From NCBI GenBank assembly GCA_965199975.1, contig OZ241340.1, positions 2,232,001-2,296,000 of the forward strand: a DNA stretch of 64,000 nucleotides, written 5' to 3'. Positions 29,511-37,476 of this stretch are shown one piece after another. The position numbers and the translations under genes are program-made. Below the pieces are notes generated by a model that was not told the origin of the DNA, ran no database searches, and saw nothing but the letters and a program-made list of their open reading frames with translations. Position 1 is the first letter of the stretch, and each line of letters begins with the position of its first letter. The stretch comes from JASLDZ01 sp965199975 (GTDB lineage: Bacteria > Pseudomonadota > Alphaproteobacteria > Caulobacterales > Caulobacteraceae).

Positions 29511-31284
29511 GCGCCGCCCTCCCTGCCGGAGGCGTCGGATCGAGCGCGCACGCCAGCCCGTCGCCGCCCACGCGCGGCAGGTGCAACCGCCGCGCGCCCA
29601 GCGCCTGGGCGAGGTCGACGGTGCGCGGCTCGCCCCGCGGCGAGGTGTCGACCACCGTGGCCAGGAGGCCGCCCGCGCGCAGCCCGTTCGCCGAGGCCAG
29701 CGCGTCGGCCATGGCCGCGGCCCGGCCGCCGGCGCCGTCGCGCGCCACGTTGGCCCGCCCGTCGGTGAAGATCACCAGCTGCGGGCGCGAACCGCGCCGC
29801 CGCACCCCCTCGGCCAGCGCCCCGGCCACGTCCAGCCCCGCCGCCAGCGGCGTGCCCCCGCCGCCCGGCATGGCGGCGAGGTCACGCCGCACCCGGGTGA
29901 GCGAGCGGGTCGGCGCCAGGCGCACCTCGGCAGATGCGCCCCGGAAGCAGACCAGCGCCACCTCGTCGCGCCGGGCGTAGCAGCGGGCGAGCAGCCGCTC
30001 GACGGCGCCCTTGGCCTCGCCCAGCCGCTCGGCCGCCGCCGAACCGGAGCCGTCCACCGCGAAGATGGTGGTTGTGCGCTGCGGTGCGACACGGCGGGTG
30101 ACGCGGAAGTCCGCCGGCCGCACGGGCAGCGCGTCGCCCGCCTCGGCCTGCGGCGAACGCAGGGCGCGCCAGGGAGTGGCGGCGCGCAGGGTGGCGACGA
30201 GATCGAGTCGCTCGCCACGCCGAGGCCGTCGTGCGGCGAGCCCGGCGGGACGGCCGCGGGCTGCGGCGCGGGTCGCGCCGAAGCGCCCCCGCGACGCGCT
30301 GACGGGCGCGCGCGACAAGGCGGCCGCACCGGCCGCGTCGAGCACGTCGAGCACGACGCCGCGCAACATGGCGACCAGCAGATCGTCGGCCATCGCCGGT
30401 GGCTCGCCGGCGTCGGACTCCGCCTCGGGCGGCTGGGCGGCGTCGCTCTGCGCGTCCTGCGGCGGCGCATCGGCGGCGTCGGCCTGCGGCTCGGGTGCGG
30501 ACGGCTCCTGCGCCGCCTCGAAGGTCGGCAGGCGTGTGGCGCGAGGGGCCAGCGTCAGCCGCACGGCCAGGGCGAGATCGTCCGCCTCGACGACGTGGCG
30601 ACCCGCCAGGGCCGCGGCGGCCCGCGCCGCGCGCAGGCAATGGCCCGCGCCGCGGAACGACGCGACGCCCAGCGCCTCGGCGGCGGCGACGACGGCCTGC
30701 AGCGCCTCGTCGTCGGCTCGCACGCGCGCGAGCCGGCGCCGCGCCCGGTCCACGGCGCGCCGCGGCAGACGTACGGGGGCGGCGCGCCTCGACGGCGCAG
30801 GCAGGTCGAGCACCAGCGCCAGCCGGTCGGCCAGCCCCGGCTCCGGCGGCTCGCCCGCATCGTCGTCGAGGGCGAGGAGGGTGAGCTCCTCGGCGTCCAG
30901 CGCCCGGCGCAGGCGGGCGGCGACTTCGGGCGCCAGGCGCCCGGCGGCGGCGGTCACCGCCATTCCGCCGCCCCCTTCGGCCAGCCAGCCGGCCTGGCGC
31001 ACGGGACGGCGCTCGGCCAGGGTGGCGGCGAGGTCGAGTTCGCCGTCCAGCCGCTCCGCGGTGATCGAACCGGGCAGCCGCCGCCAGGCCGCTTCGCCCA
31101 GCGCGCCTTGCACGGCGGCCGCCCAGCCGTCGAGCACCTGCGGCGAAGCGGACCGCACGCAGGCGCCGAGGCCGGGGTCCACCGCCAGGATCGCCGCGGC
31201 GGCGAGGGCGTCGGCTATCCGGGGGTCCAATGTCCGGGGATCGCCCGCGGAGCCCCGCGGCTCCGCCCGGGTCACGGTCCCCAC
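29497..31284 (-). CDS. bchD: Magnesium chelatase subunit D
   Basis: 595 residues. The N-terminal part (about 1-230) is an AAA-like domain without intact Walker motifs, as usual for BchD. A Pro/acidic linker (PEPQADAADAPPQDAQSDAA region, about 265-305) follows. The C-terminal von Willebrand A domain has the MIDAS motif DGSGSA near residue 410, and GGGTPLAAGLDVA near 485 supplies the conserved Thr. BchD forms a double ring with BchI and carries the complex to BchH to insert Mg2+ into protoporphyrin IX. It overlaps bchI by 13 nt. Confidence 0.96.
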   Translation of the reverse strand: MGTVTRAEPRGSAGDPRTLDPRIADALAAAAILAVDPGLGACVRSASPQVLDGWAAAVQGALGEAAWRRLPGSITAERLDGELDLAATLAERRPVRQAGWLAEGGGGMAVTAAAGRLAPEVAARLRRALDAEELTLLALDDDAGEPPEPGLADRLALVLDLPAPSRRAAPVRLPRRAVDRARRRLARVRADDEALQAVVAAAEALGVASFRGAGHCLRAARAAAALAGRHVVEADDLALAVRLTLAPRATRLPTFEAAQEPSAPEPQADAADAPPQDAQSDAAQPPEAESDAGEPPAMADDLLVAMLRGVVLDVLDAAGAAALSRAPVSASRGRFGATRAAARGRPAGLAARRPRRGERLDLVATLRAATPWRALRSPQAEAGDALPVRPADFRVTRRVAPQRTTTIFAVDGSGSAAAERLGEAKGAVERLLARCYARRDEVALVCFRGASAEVRLAPTRSLTRVRRDLAAMPGGGGTPLAAGLDVAGALAEGVRRRGSRPQLVIFTDGRANVARDGAGGRAAAMADALASANGLRAGGLLATVVDTSPRGEPRTVDLAQALGARRLHLPRVGGDGLACALDPTPPAGRAARGAG

Positions 31285-32369
31285 GCCTCGGCGAGCGCCC
31301 GCTCGACGCGGGCGGCGGGGTCGGACTCGTCCAGCGGGTCGCGGCGCAGGCGGTGGCGCAGGGCGAGCGGCGCCACGCGGCGCAGGTCAGCGCGGCCGAT
31401 GCGGCGGCGGCCCTCTAGCGCGGCGCAGGCGCGGGCGGCGCGCACCAGCGTGAGCTCGGCGCGCAGGCCGTCGGAGCCCAGCGCCATGCACAGCCCCGCG
31501 GCGTCGGCCAGGAGGGCGTCGGGGGCGGCGACGGCGGCCACGCGGGTGCGGGCCGCACTCAGGCGATCGCGCACGGCGGCTTCGGCCGGCGCCCAGTCGG
31601 CGGCGAAGCGCGCAGGCTCACGCTCATAAGCGTCGCGGCGCTTGAGGATCTCGACGCGGTCGGCCAGGGCGGTGGGGGTGCGCACCTCCACGCACAGGCC
31701 GAAGCGGTCGGTGAGCTGCGGGCGCAGCTCGCCCTCCTCCGGGTTGCCGCTGCCCACCAGCACGAAGCGGGCGGGGTGGCGCACCGAGAGGCCCTCGCGC
31801 TCCACCGCGTTTTCGCCCGAGGCCGAGACGTCGAGCAGGAGGTCGACGAGGTGGTCCTCCAGGAGGTTCACCTCGTCCACGTAGAGGAAGCCGCGGTGGG
31901 CGCGGGCGAACAGGCCCGGCTGGAACACGCGCCGGCCGTGGGCCAGCGCCTGCTCGAGGTCGAGCGCGCCCAGCAGGCTGTCCTCGGTGGCGCCCAGCGG
32001 CAGGTCGACCACGGGCGCGGGGCGCGTCTCGATGCGCAGGCCTTCGCTCGAGGCGCGCGCGCGGCAGTCGGCGCACAGGTCCTCGGGCGCTGCGGGGTCG
32101 CAGGCGAAGCGGCAGCCCTCCACCGTACGGATCGGCGGCATGACGGCGGCGAGCGCGCGGATGGCGGTGGTCTTGCCGGTGCCGCGGTCACCGAAGGCCA
32201 GCACGCCGCCCAGAGCAGGCTCCACCACCGTCAGCTGCAAGGCCAGCTTCAGCTCCTCCTGGCCGACGATGGCGCTGAAGGGGAAGGCGGCGCGGCGGCC
32301 GGCCTCCCCGCCCCGCGCAGCCGCACGCCGCTTGCCGCGAGCGGCTGCGAGCGGCTGCGAGCCGTCCAT
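31272..32369 (-). CDS. bchI: Magnesium chelatase ATPase subunit I
   Basis: 365 residues. AAA+ motifs: Walker A GDRGTGKTTAIRAL near residue 59, Walker B LYVDEVNLLEDHLVD near 158, sensor-1 GSGNPEEGELRPQLTDRFG near 205, and the arginine finger in the same stretch. Residues 1-27 are a basic Ala-rich extension before PFSAIVGQEELKLAL, where the domain starts. BchI hydrolyses ATP to drive Mg insertion. Its ATG shares one base with the pufC stop (TGATG), placing it in the puf transcript. Confidence 0.97.
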   Translation of the reverse strand: MDGSQPLAAARGKRRAAARGGEAGRRAAFPFSAIVGQEELKLALQLTVVEPALGGVLAFGDRGTGKTTAIRALAAVMPPIRTVEGCRFACDPAAPEDLCADCRARASSEGLRIETRPAPVVDLPLGATEDSLLGALDLEQALAHGRRVFQPGLFARAHRGFLYVDEVNLLEDHLVDLLLDVSASGENAVEREGLSVRHPARFVLVGSGNPEEGELRPQLTDRFGLCVEVRTPTALADRVEILKRRDAYEREPARFAADWAPAEAAVRDRLSAARTRVAAVAAPDALLADAAGLCMALGSDGLRAELTLVRAARACAALEGRRRIGRADLRRVAPLALRHRLRRDPLDESDPAARVERALAEAWGP

Positions 32370-33562
32370 CAGCCCCCCGCTCGCGTGGGCGCCAGCGACG
32401 CCGCGCTCGCCACCGGCCCTGACGCCGGAGCCGACGCGGGGGCAGGCGCGCCGTTGACGCGGCGCACCATGTCGGTCGCTCCCTGCAAAGCGGCGCTGGT
32501 CTCACCGGGCCCCGCCAGCGCCGGATAGTCCTTGATCATGTTGACCCCGTTCATCGGCTTGGGATGGCCGATGTGGCAGGTGGTGCAGTTGATCAGGCCG
32601 TTGCCGTCGAGCGGACCCATCTCGCGCGGGGGCGCGGTGGGCGGCATCACCTGGTTGGGGCCGGCGCGGCTCTGCGGAAGGATGGCGCGCAGGTCGTACA
32701 CGTAATGCTGGTTCAGGTCGCGCGTCATCTGGAAGCCGTGGAAGGCCTGCCAGCGGGCCGGCGGGCTTTCCTGCCAGTTCGCGAAGTCACGGGTGTTGTG
32801 GCAGTAGGTGCAGTTGACGCCCATGCCGTCCGACATCTGCATCATCATCTCGTAGATGCGCGAGGCCTCCGGCCAGGACCGGATCGAGCCGGAGGGCTGC
32901 ACGGTGCGGCTCTCCACCTGGATCGGGTTGTTCTGCAGCATGTACTCGGCCCAGCCGTACTGCGGGAAGAAGTCGCGCACGGTCTCGGCCGTCTCGTTGA
33001 ACTCCGACGGGTGGCCCAGTATGCCCTTGGCGGGCTTGGGCGTATCGAGGAACCAGGCCTTGGGCGGCATGGGCTGGCCGCGGTGGCAGGTGTAGCAGGC
33101 CACCCCCGCGTCGCCGACGTGAACCTTCCAATCGGCGTTGATGTGGCGCGTCATGCGCAACATCACCCGTGCGACGTTCTTGTGAGGGTTGGCGTCGGAC
33201 GCCCAGTCGGTACCCGGCCCCGATCCCGTGTGGCAGAAGCCGCAGCCGACAGCGGGGGCCACCTGCTCGGTCATGGCGTACTGGATGCGCATGAACTCGG
33301 CGGCCGACACGTCGGTCAGCACCTTGACGTTCTTGTAGACGGACGTCGCCGACGGGCCGCCCTCAGCGACGGCGGGGATCACCTTCGGGGCATCGTCAAT
33401 GGCCTGATGGTCGTTGCGCTGGGTGAACAGCACCTGGTTCAGGCCGCGATAGCCCACGTCGGTGATCTTGGGCGGCGTTTCCCACTGGGGCACGGTCAGG
33501 ATGAAGATCGCCCCGATCGCGAGCACGAAGGCCCCGATCAAGGCCAGCGTGCCGGTCCTCAT
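32369..33562 (-). CDS. pufC: Reaction-centre tetrahaem cytochrome c subunit
   Basis: 397 residues from ATG 33562 (MRTGTLALIGAFVLAIGAIF), chosen because it overlaps the pufM stop as ATGA. Four haem motifs are intact: CGFCH, CYTCH, CTYCH and CTTCH, with methionine ligands in the intervening helices. The N-terminus is one uncleaved hydrophobic helix with no lipobox Cys, so the subunit is anchored by that helix. PufC re-reduces the photo-oxidised special pair. The last 35 residues are Ala/Pro/Ser-rich (NGAPAPASAPASGPVASA) and lie beyond the haem domain. Confidence 0.96.
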   Translation of the reverse strand: MRTGTLALIGAFVLAIGAIFILTVPQWETPPKITDVGYRGLNQVLFTQRNDHQAIDDAPKVIPAVAEGGPSATSVYKNVKVLTDVSAAEFMRIQYAMTEQVAPAVGCGFCHTGSGPGTDWASDANPHKNVARVMLRMTRHINADWKVHVGDAGVACYTCHRGQPMPPKAWFLDTPKPAKGILGHPSEFNETAETVRDFFPQYGWAEYMLQNNPIQVESRTVQPSGSIRSWPEASRIYEMMMQMSDGMGVNCTYCHNTRDFANWQESPPARWQAFHGFQMTRDLNQHYVYDLRAILPQSRAGPNQVMPPTAPPREMGPLDGNGLINCTTCHIGHPKPMNGVNMIKDYPALAGPGETSAALQGATDMVRRVNGAPAPASAPASGPVASAASLAPTRAGG

Positions 33563-34542
33563 GGCGTCACCCCCGGCACGCCCGGGCCGTGCCATTCACC
33601 GGGCCGCACGAAGGCGGGCGTGGGATAGTAGGGCGCGCCGGCATGGTCGACGAGCCAGAGGTACCAGTTGTCGACCACCGTGCCGGTGAGAAGGATGCCG
33701 ATCCCGCCGGTCAGCGTGGTCAGGATGGCGAACCAGAAGATCCAGCGGTGGATCGACTCGTAGGTGGCGTTCCACCCCATGGTCCAGCGCCAGAACAGGG
33801 CGGCGCGCTCGGCGTCGGTGCCGCGATCGACGATGGAGTAGGTCTCACGCTCGCCGCCGAAGCGCTGCACCGCAAGGATGGTGCCGCCGTGCATGACGAA
33901 CAGCATGGTCGACCCGTAGAGGAAGACGATGCTGAGCATGTGGAAGGGGTTGTAGTAGAGGTTGCCGTAGCGCACCGAGAAGGTCGCCGTCCAGTTCAGG
34001 TGGGGCACGATGCCGAAGGGCACGGCCTCGCCCCAGTTGCCGATCAGCACCGGCCGGATGAAGCCCAGCACCAGGTAGAGCCAGATGGCGCAGGCGAAGC
34101 CCCAAGCCACGTGAGTGCCCATGCCGAGCGCCAGGGCGCGCCTGTACATGCGCACCCACCAGAGCAGGACCGCCAGCGTGAGAGAGGCGCCGGCGAGCAG
34201 CCACCAGCCCCCTTCCTGCAACGGCGGAAAGTGCAGGCCGTACTTCGCGGCCGGCGGATCGAGCGACAGGAACGGCAGCATCTTGAGGAAGCGCAGCACG
34301 TCCCAGTCGACCGAGGCCCACATGTTCAGGCCGATGATCTCGAAGGCCAGGAATCCGAACAGGATCGAGGCTATTCCCCAGCCACCCAGGTACAACGGCC
34401 CGACTTGGCTTTCGCCTATGCGGCCGAGCAGGTTCGAGAAGATCGGCGGCCCGATACGCGGCAGGCTGCCAGCGGGCAAGGGCGGACTGTCGTCCGGACC
34501 CCTGAGCACGATCTGGGTGTAGAGGGAGTGGTAGGTGGCCAT
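33559..34542 (-). CDS. pufM: Photosynthetic reaction centre subunit M
   Basis: 327 residues with five membrane helices. The special-pair ligand region GNLYYNPFHMLSIVFLYGS, with its His, is near residue 195, and the non-haem-iron and quinone region includes MHGGTILAVQRFGGERE near 218 and WRWTMGWNATYESIHRW near 252. The C-terminal extension (TPAFVRPGEWHGPG) is the type found in species with PufC. It binds bacteriochlorophyll, bacteriopheophytin, quinone and Fe together with PufL. It lies 13 nt after pufL and overlaps pufC by 4 nt. Confidence 0.98.
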   Translation of the reverse strand: MATYHSLYTQIVLRGPDDSPPLPAGSLPRIGPPIFSNLLGRIGESQVGPLYLGGWGIASILFGFLAFEIIGLNMWASVDWDVLRFLKMLPFLSLDPPAAKYGLHFPPLQEGGWWLLAGASLTLAVLLWWVRMYRRALALGMGTHVAWGFACAIWLYLVLGFIRPVLIGNWGEAVPFGIVPHLNWTATFSVRYGNLYYNPFHMLSIVFLYGSTMLFVMHGGTILAVQRFGGERETYSIVDRGTDAERAALFWRWTMGWNATYESIHRWIFWFAILTTLTGGIGILLTGTVVDNWYLWLVDHAGAPYYPTPAFVRPGEWHGPGVPGVTP

Positions 34543-34555
34543 TGTCCGTGCTCCC

Positions 34556-35398
34556 TCAGCGGAATCCGTGGGGGTTCCAGATCGGCAGGTTCAGGTACCA
34601 GTCAAACCAGTACGGCCAGCCGCGCGACCAGAACGGCCCGGCGATGATCACAGCGATGGCGCTCCAGAAGCCGGCGTTCATGCCGAGGAAGAGGCCCAGG
34701 CGGTGGATGCCCAGCTCGCCGATGGAATACCCGATGGTGTCTCGGAAATAGGCGGACTCGTGCGCGCCGTACTTCACCGGTCCCTTGCGGCCAGGCGGAT
34801 TGGATGCGGAGAGGATTTCGCCGCCGTGCATGGCGAGGATGAAGGTCGTGGTGAAGAAGCAGGTCACCGCGATCATGTGCGCGGGATTATAATGCCAATG
34901 CAGGTTCTGGTATCCGTAGTTCGACACCCAGTCCAAGTGGCAGATGATGCCGTAGGGAAAGCCCAGACCCCAACTGCCCATCATGAGCGGGCGGATCACC
35001 ACCAACGCCACATAGGCGAACACGGCGAAGGAGAAGCCGATCGGCACATGCCAGCCGATGCAGAGCTTGCGGCAGATTTCGATCTCGCGGAGCACCCAAG
35101 AGGAAAAGGCGCCGATGGCGCACATCGTAGTCAGTTGCCAGATGCCGCCCTGCGCCAGCGGGGCGAGCGCCAGGCCATTCTCGATGGACGGCGGTGCGAT
35201 GCAGATCTGCAGCGGGTTCCAGGTCGAGCCCAGCGCGGCGCCCCAGAAGATCAGGCCGGTGCCCAGAGTGGAGAAAAACACGGCGGTGACGCCGAAGAAG
35301 CCGACGTAAAAGGGCCCGACCCAGAAGTCGAACAGGTCGCCGCCGACAAGCGTGCCGCCGCGAACGCGATACTTCCTCTCGAAACTGAGCATGGACAT
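34556..35398 (-). CDS. pufL: Photosynthetic reaction centre subunit L
   Basis: 280 residues starting MSMLSFERKYRVRGGTLVGG, the standard PufL opening. Five helices; the accessory and special-pair His sites are in YGIICHLDWVSNYGY near 150 and HWHYNPAHMIAVTCFF near 171. The iron/QB region ALHGG-type motif reads AMHGGEILSASNPPG near 190, and DTIGYSIGELGIHRLG near 220 supplies Glu and the iron-ligand His. PufL carries the active electron-transfer branch. An 89-nt gap holding a stem-loop separates it from pufA. Confidence 0.98.
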   Translation of the reverse strand: MSMLSFERKYRVRGGTLVGGDLFDFWVGPFYVGFFGVTAVFFSTLGTGLIFWGAALGSTWNPLQICIAPPSIENGLALAPLAQGGIWQLTTMCAIGAFSSWVLREIEICRKLCIGWHVPIGFSFAVFAYVALVVIRPLMMGSWGLGFPYGIICHLDWVSNYGYQNLHWHYNPAHMIAVTCFFTTTFILAMHGGEILSASNPPGRKGPVKYGAHESAYFRDTIGYSIGELGIHRLGLFLGMNAGFWSAIAVIIAGPFWSRGWPYWFDWYLNLPIWNPHGFR

Positions 35399-35443
35399 GG
35401 CGCAATGACCCTACAGGCGACGGAAGACGGGCGGCGGATGGGT

Positions 35444-35476
35444 GGGGCGGCGACGCGTACTCAGCGCCGCCGCCCC
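35444..35476 (-). promoter_or_regulatory. Stem-loop between pufA and pufL
   Basis: A 13-bp stem (35444-35456 with 35464-35476, one G-U pair) with a 7-nt loop lies just after the pufA stop. In Rhodobacter capsulatus a stem-loop at this place blocks 3' exonucleases and stabilises the pufBA part of the message, giving an excess of LH1 over reaction centre. The same role is inferred here. Confidence 0.7.
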
Positions 35477-35487
35477 CAGCGGACGGC

Positions 35488-35727
35488 TTAGCCGGCCGCG
35501 TTCCCCGCGGGCGCGGCTGGGGCCTGATAGGCCGGCCCCGGCGTGACCGTATAGGCGGGCGGCGCCATTTGGCGCACGCCGCCCGTCACCTCGTTGGGAC
35601 TGGCCAGCCAGTTGTAGCGGTCGGTCGACAACAGGATGAAGTGGATCAGGAGCGCCAGCACCAGGAGGAAGGCGAAGAGCCCGATCAGCGACCGGCGAGG
35701 GTCGAACAGAAGCCAGACGTTGTGCAT
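35488..35727 (-). CDS. pufA: Light-harvesting 1 alpha polypeptide
   Basis: 79 residues from ATG 35727. It has the single membrane helix with the bacteriochlorophyll ligand in ALLIHFILLSTDRYNW (His near residue 32), and the N-terminal MHNVWLLFDPRRSL typical of LH1 alpha. After RYNW the protein continues for about 35 residues rich in Pro and Ala (APPAYTVTPGPAYQAPAAPA), a long periplasmic tail. It lies 11 nt after pufB. Confidence 0.96.
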   Translation of the reverse strand: MHNVWLLFDPRRSLIGLFAFLLVLALLIHFILLSTDRYNWLASPNEVTGGVRQMAPPAYTVTPGPAYQAPAAPAGNAAG

Positions 35728-35738
35728 CGTCCCTGTCC

Positions 35739-35999
35739 TCAGGTGTTGGAGGGGGTGGCCGCCGCGGGGGCGGAGTACAGCGGCGAGGTGGCCGCGGCGG
35801 GCGCCATGGGAGCCTGGGTCTTGCCCCATGGCCGCCAGGTGTAGGCCGCTATGTGGGCCAGCAGCGCTATGACCGTGAAGATCAGGAAGCTCGTGATGAA
35901 GAGCTTGTTGAACTCCTTGGCCTGCGCCACCGTGAGCCCCGAAAGCGAGGCCCCTTCAGCCGGGACTCCCCCGGGCGTGCGTTCATAGTCCATCGACAT
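35739..35999 (-). CDS. pufB: Light-harvesting 1 beta polypeptide with extended C-terminus
   Basis: 86 residues from ATG 35999. The core LTVAQAKEFNKLFITSFLIF and the ligand segment ALLAHIAAYTWRPW are classical LH1 beta, with the bacteriochlorophyll-binding His near residue 49. LH1 beta chains normally end within a few residues of the WRPW; here 28 further residues follow, rich in Pro and Ala (APMAPAAATSPLYSAPAAAT). The start overlaps the end of bchZ by 17 nt and has an excellent ribosome binding site, in line with a need for high expression. Confidence 0.95.
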   Translation of the reverse strand: MSMDYERTPGGVPAEGASLSGLTVAQAKEFNKLFITSFLIFTVIALLAHIAAYTWRPWGKTQAPMAPAAATSPLYSAPAAATPSNT

Positions 36000-37476
36000 C
36001 GGTCACCTCCTTTGTGGTGCTGCTGGGGCCCTCCTCGCGGGCCTCGGGCCAGACGGCCTGCGTCACGCCGAGGCTGACGCGGGGTTCGCCCACTGCGCGG
36101 GCGTGCGCCTCCGCCTGCTCGCGCAGGCGCTTTGCGGCGGAGATGCGGACCAGGAAGGGTTCGTCGGCGATGCGGCGCTCCAGAAGCGCGCGGGCGTCGT
36201 CGTCCCAAGCCATGGTGAGGGCGTCGCGCACCGGGGTGGCGTCGATCTTGTCCAGATCGGTCCCCAGCGGCAGGATGTTGAAGAGGGCGTCGAAGAAGGC
36301 GTTGCAGTATTCCTGCATCACGTAGACGGCGCCGGCGTAACCCATGAACGGCGTGCCGAGGCTGCGCCGGATGATGGCGCCCGGGAAGCTCGCCGGGATG
36401 AACACCGAGCGGCTCCCCGCCTCCTGCGAATACATGCGCTCGTTGAACGAGCCGAACAGCGCCAGCGGCGGCGTTTTGGCGATGGCGGCGCGCACGGCGG
36501 CGTTGTCGGTCTTGGCGCCGGGGCGGCGCGAGATCGCGAAGGCGCACGGTGCGCCGAGCTCGCCCTCCAGATACCCGCGCAGGCCGCGGGCGTAGGTGTC
36601 GCTGGCCACCACGCCGAAGGTGGCGGTGGCGAAGAAGTCCTGCGTCACCGAGCGCCACAGGTCCCAGATCGGCGAGAGCGTGGTGGCCTTCTCGCGTTCG
36701 ATGAAGGGCTCGGGGTCGATGCCGACCATCCCGCCCAGCGTGCGCAGGAAGGAGGTGGTGGCGAACATGCCGATGGGGGCCTGGAGATAAGGCTTGCCCA
36801 GCTCCTCGCAGAGCCGGCGGCCGAACTCGCGGTACATGCAGACGCTGACTTCGGCGTCGGCGAGCTTGGGCACCTCGTCGACGCTACAGCCCAGCGGGAA
36901 GGAGAGGTTCACCTCGCAGCCGAGGCCCTCCACCAGCCGGCGGATCTCCGCCAGGTCCGACGGCATGTTGAACGTGCCATAGATGGGCCCGACGATGTTG
37001 ACCTTGGGCTTGTCGCCTGGCTTTCGCTCAGTGACTTTCCGCTTCTTGGCCTTGGCGGCGCCGAACTCGGCCCAAAGCCAATTGATCGCCCGATCGGCCG
37101 ACTGCCACTGGTCCTCGTCGATGGTGCGCGGCAGGAAGCGCTTGAGCGTCGAACCTTCGGGGGTCACGCCGCCGCCGATCATCTCGGCTATGGAGCCGGT
37201 GACCACCACGCCGGGCTTGGAGGTGTCCATCGAGGCGTTTGCGCGACGCAGCGCACCCTCGGTGCCGTTCATCGACAGCTCGTCTTCCGACAGGCCGGTG
37301 ACGGTGATCGGCAGGGCGTGCGGCGGCAGGCCGTCGGTGTAGTGCAGCACGGCTGTCACCGGCAGGTTCTCGCAGCCCACCGGTCCGTCGATGATCACGC
37401 GCAGGCCCTCGAGCGCGCAGAACGCGTAGACCGCGCCCCAATAGCCCCCGGCCCGGTCGTGATCGAGCACCAGCAT
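35983..37476 (-). CDS. bchZ: Chlorophyllide a reductase subunit Z
   Basis: 497 residues from ATG 37476, which shares a base with the bchY stop (TGATG). It is a nitrogenase beta-like protein: DGPVGCENLPVTAVLHYTDG near residue 29 supplies an iron-sulphur cluster Cys, and NLSFPLGCSVDEVPKL follows mid-protein. With BchY it forms the catalytic component that reduces the C7-C8 bond of chlorophyllide a on the way to bacteriochlorophyll a. The C-terminal part (ISAAKRLREQAEAHARAVGE) is the usual substrate-covering helix region. Confidence 0.96.
   Translation of the reverse strand: MLVLDHDRAGGYWGAVYAFCALEGLRVIIDGPVGCENLPVTAVLHYTDGLPPHALPITVTGLSEDELSMNGTEGALRRANASMDTSKPGVVVTGSIAEMIGGGVTPEGSTLKRFLPRTIDEDQWQSADRAINWLWAEFGAAKAKKRKVTERKPGDKPKVNIVGPIYGTFNMPSDLAEIRRLVEGLGCEVNLSFPLGCSVDEVPKLADAEVSVCMYREFGRRLCEELGKPYLQAPIGMFATTSFLRTLGGMVGIDPEPFIEREKATTLSPIWDLWRSVTQDFFATATFGVVASDTYARGLRGYLEGELGAPCAFAISRRPGAKTDNAAVRAAIAKTPPLALFGSFNERMYSQEAGSRSVFIPASFPGAIIRRSLGTPFMGYAGAVYVMQEYCNAFFDALFNILPLGTDLDKIDATPVRDALTMAWDDDARALLERRIADEPFLVRISAAKRLREQAEAHARAVGEPRVSLGVTQAVWPEAREEGPSSTTKEVTDVDGL
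36005..36012 (-). promoter_or_regulatory. Strong ribosome binding site of pufB
   Basis: AAGGAGGT (minus strand) lies 5 nt before the pufB ATG, inside the last codons of bchZ. It is the closest match to the anti-Shine-Dalgarno sequence that I noticed in the cluster and supports 35999 as the true start. Confidence 0.75.
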
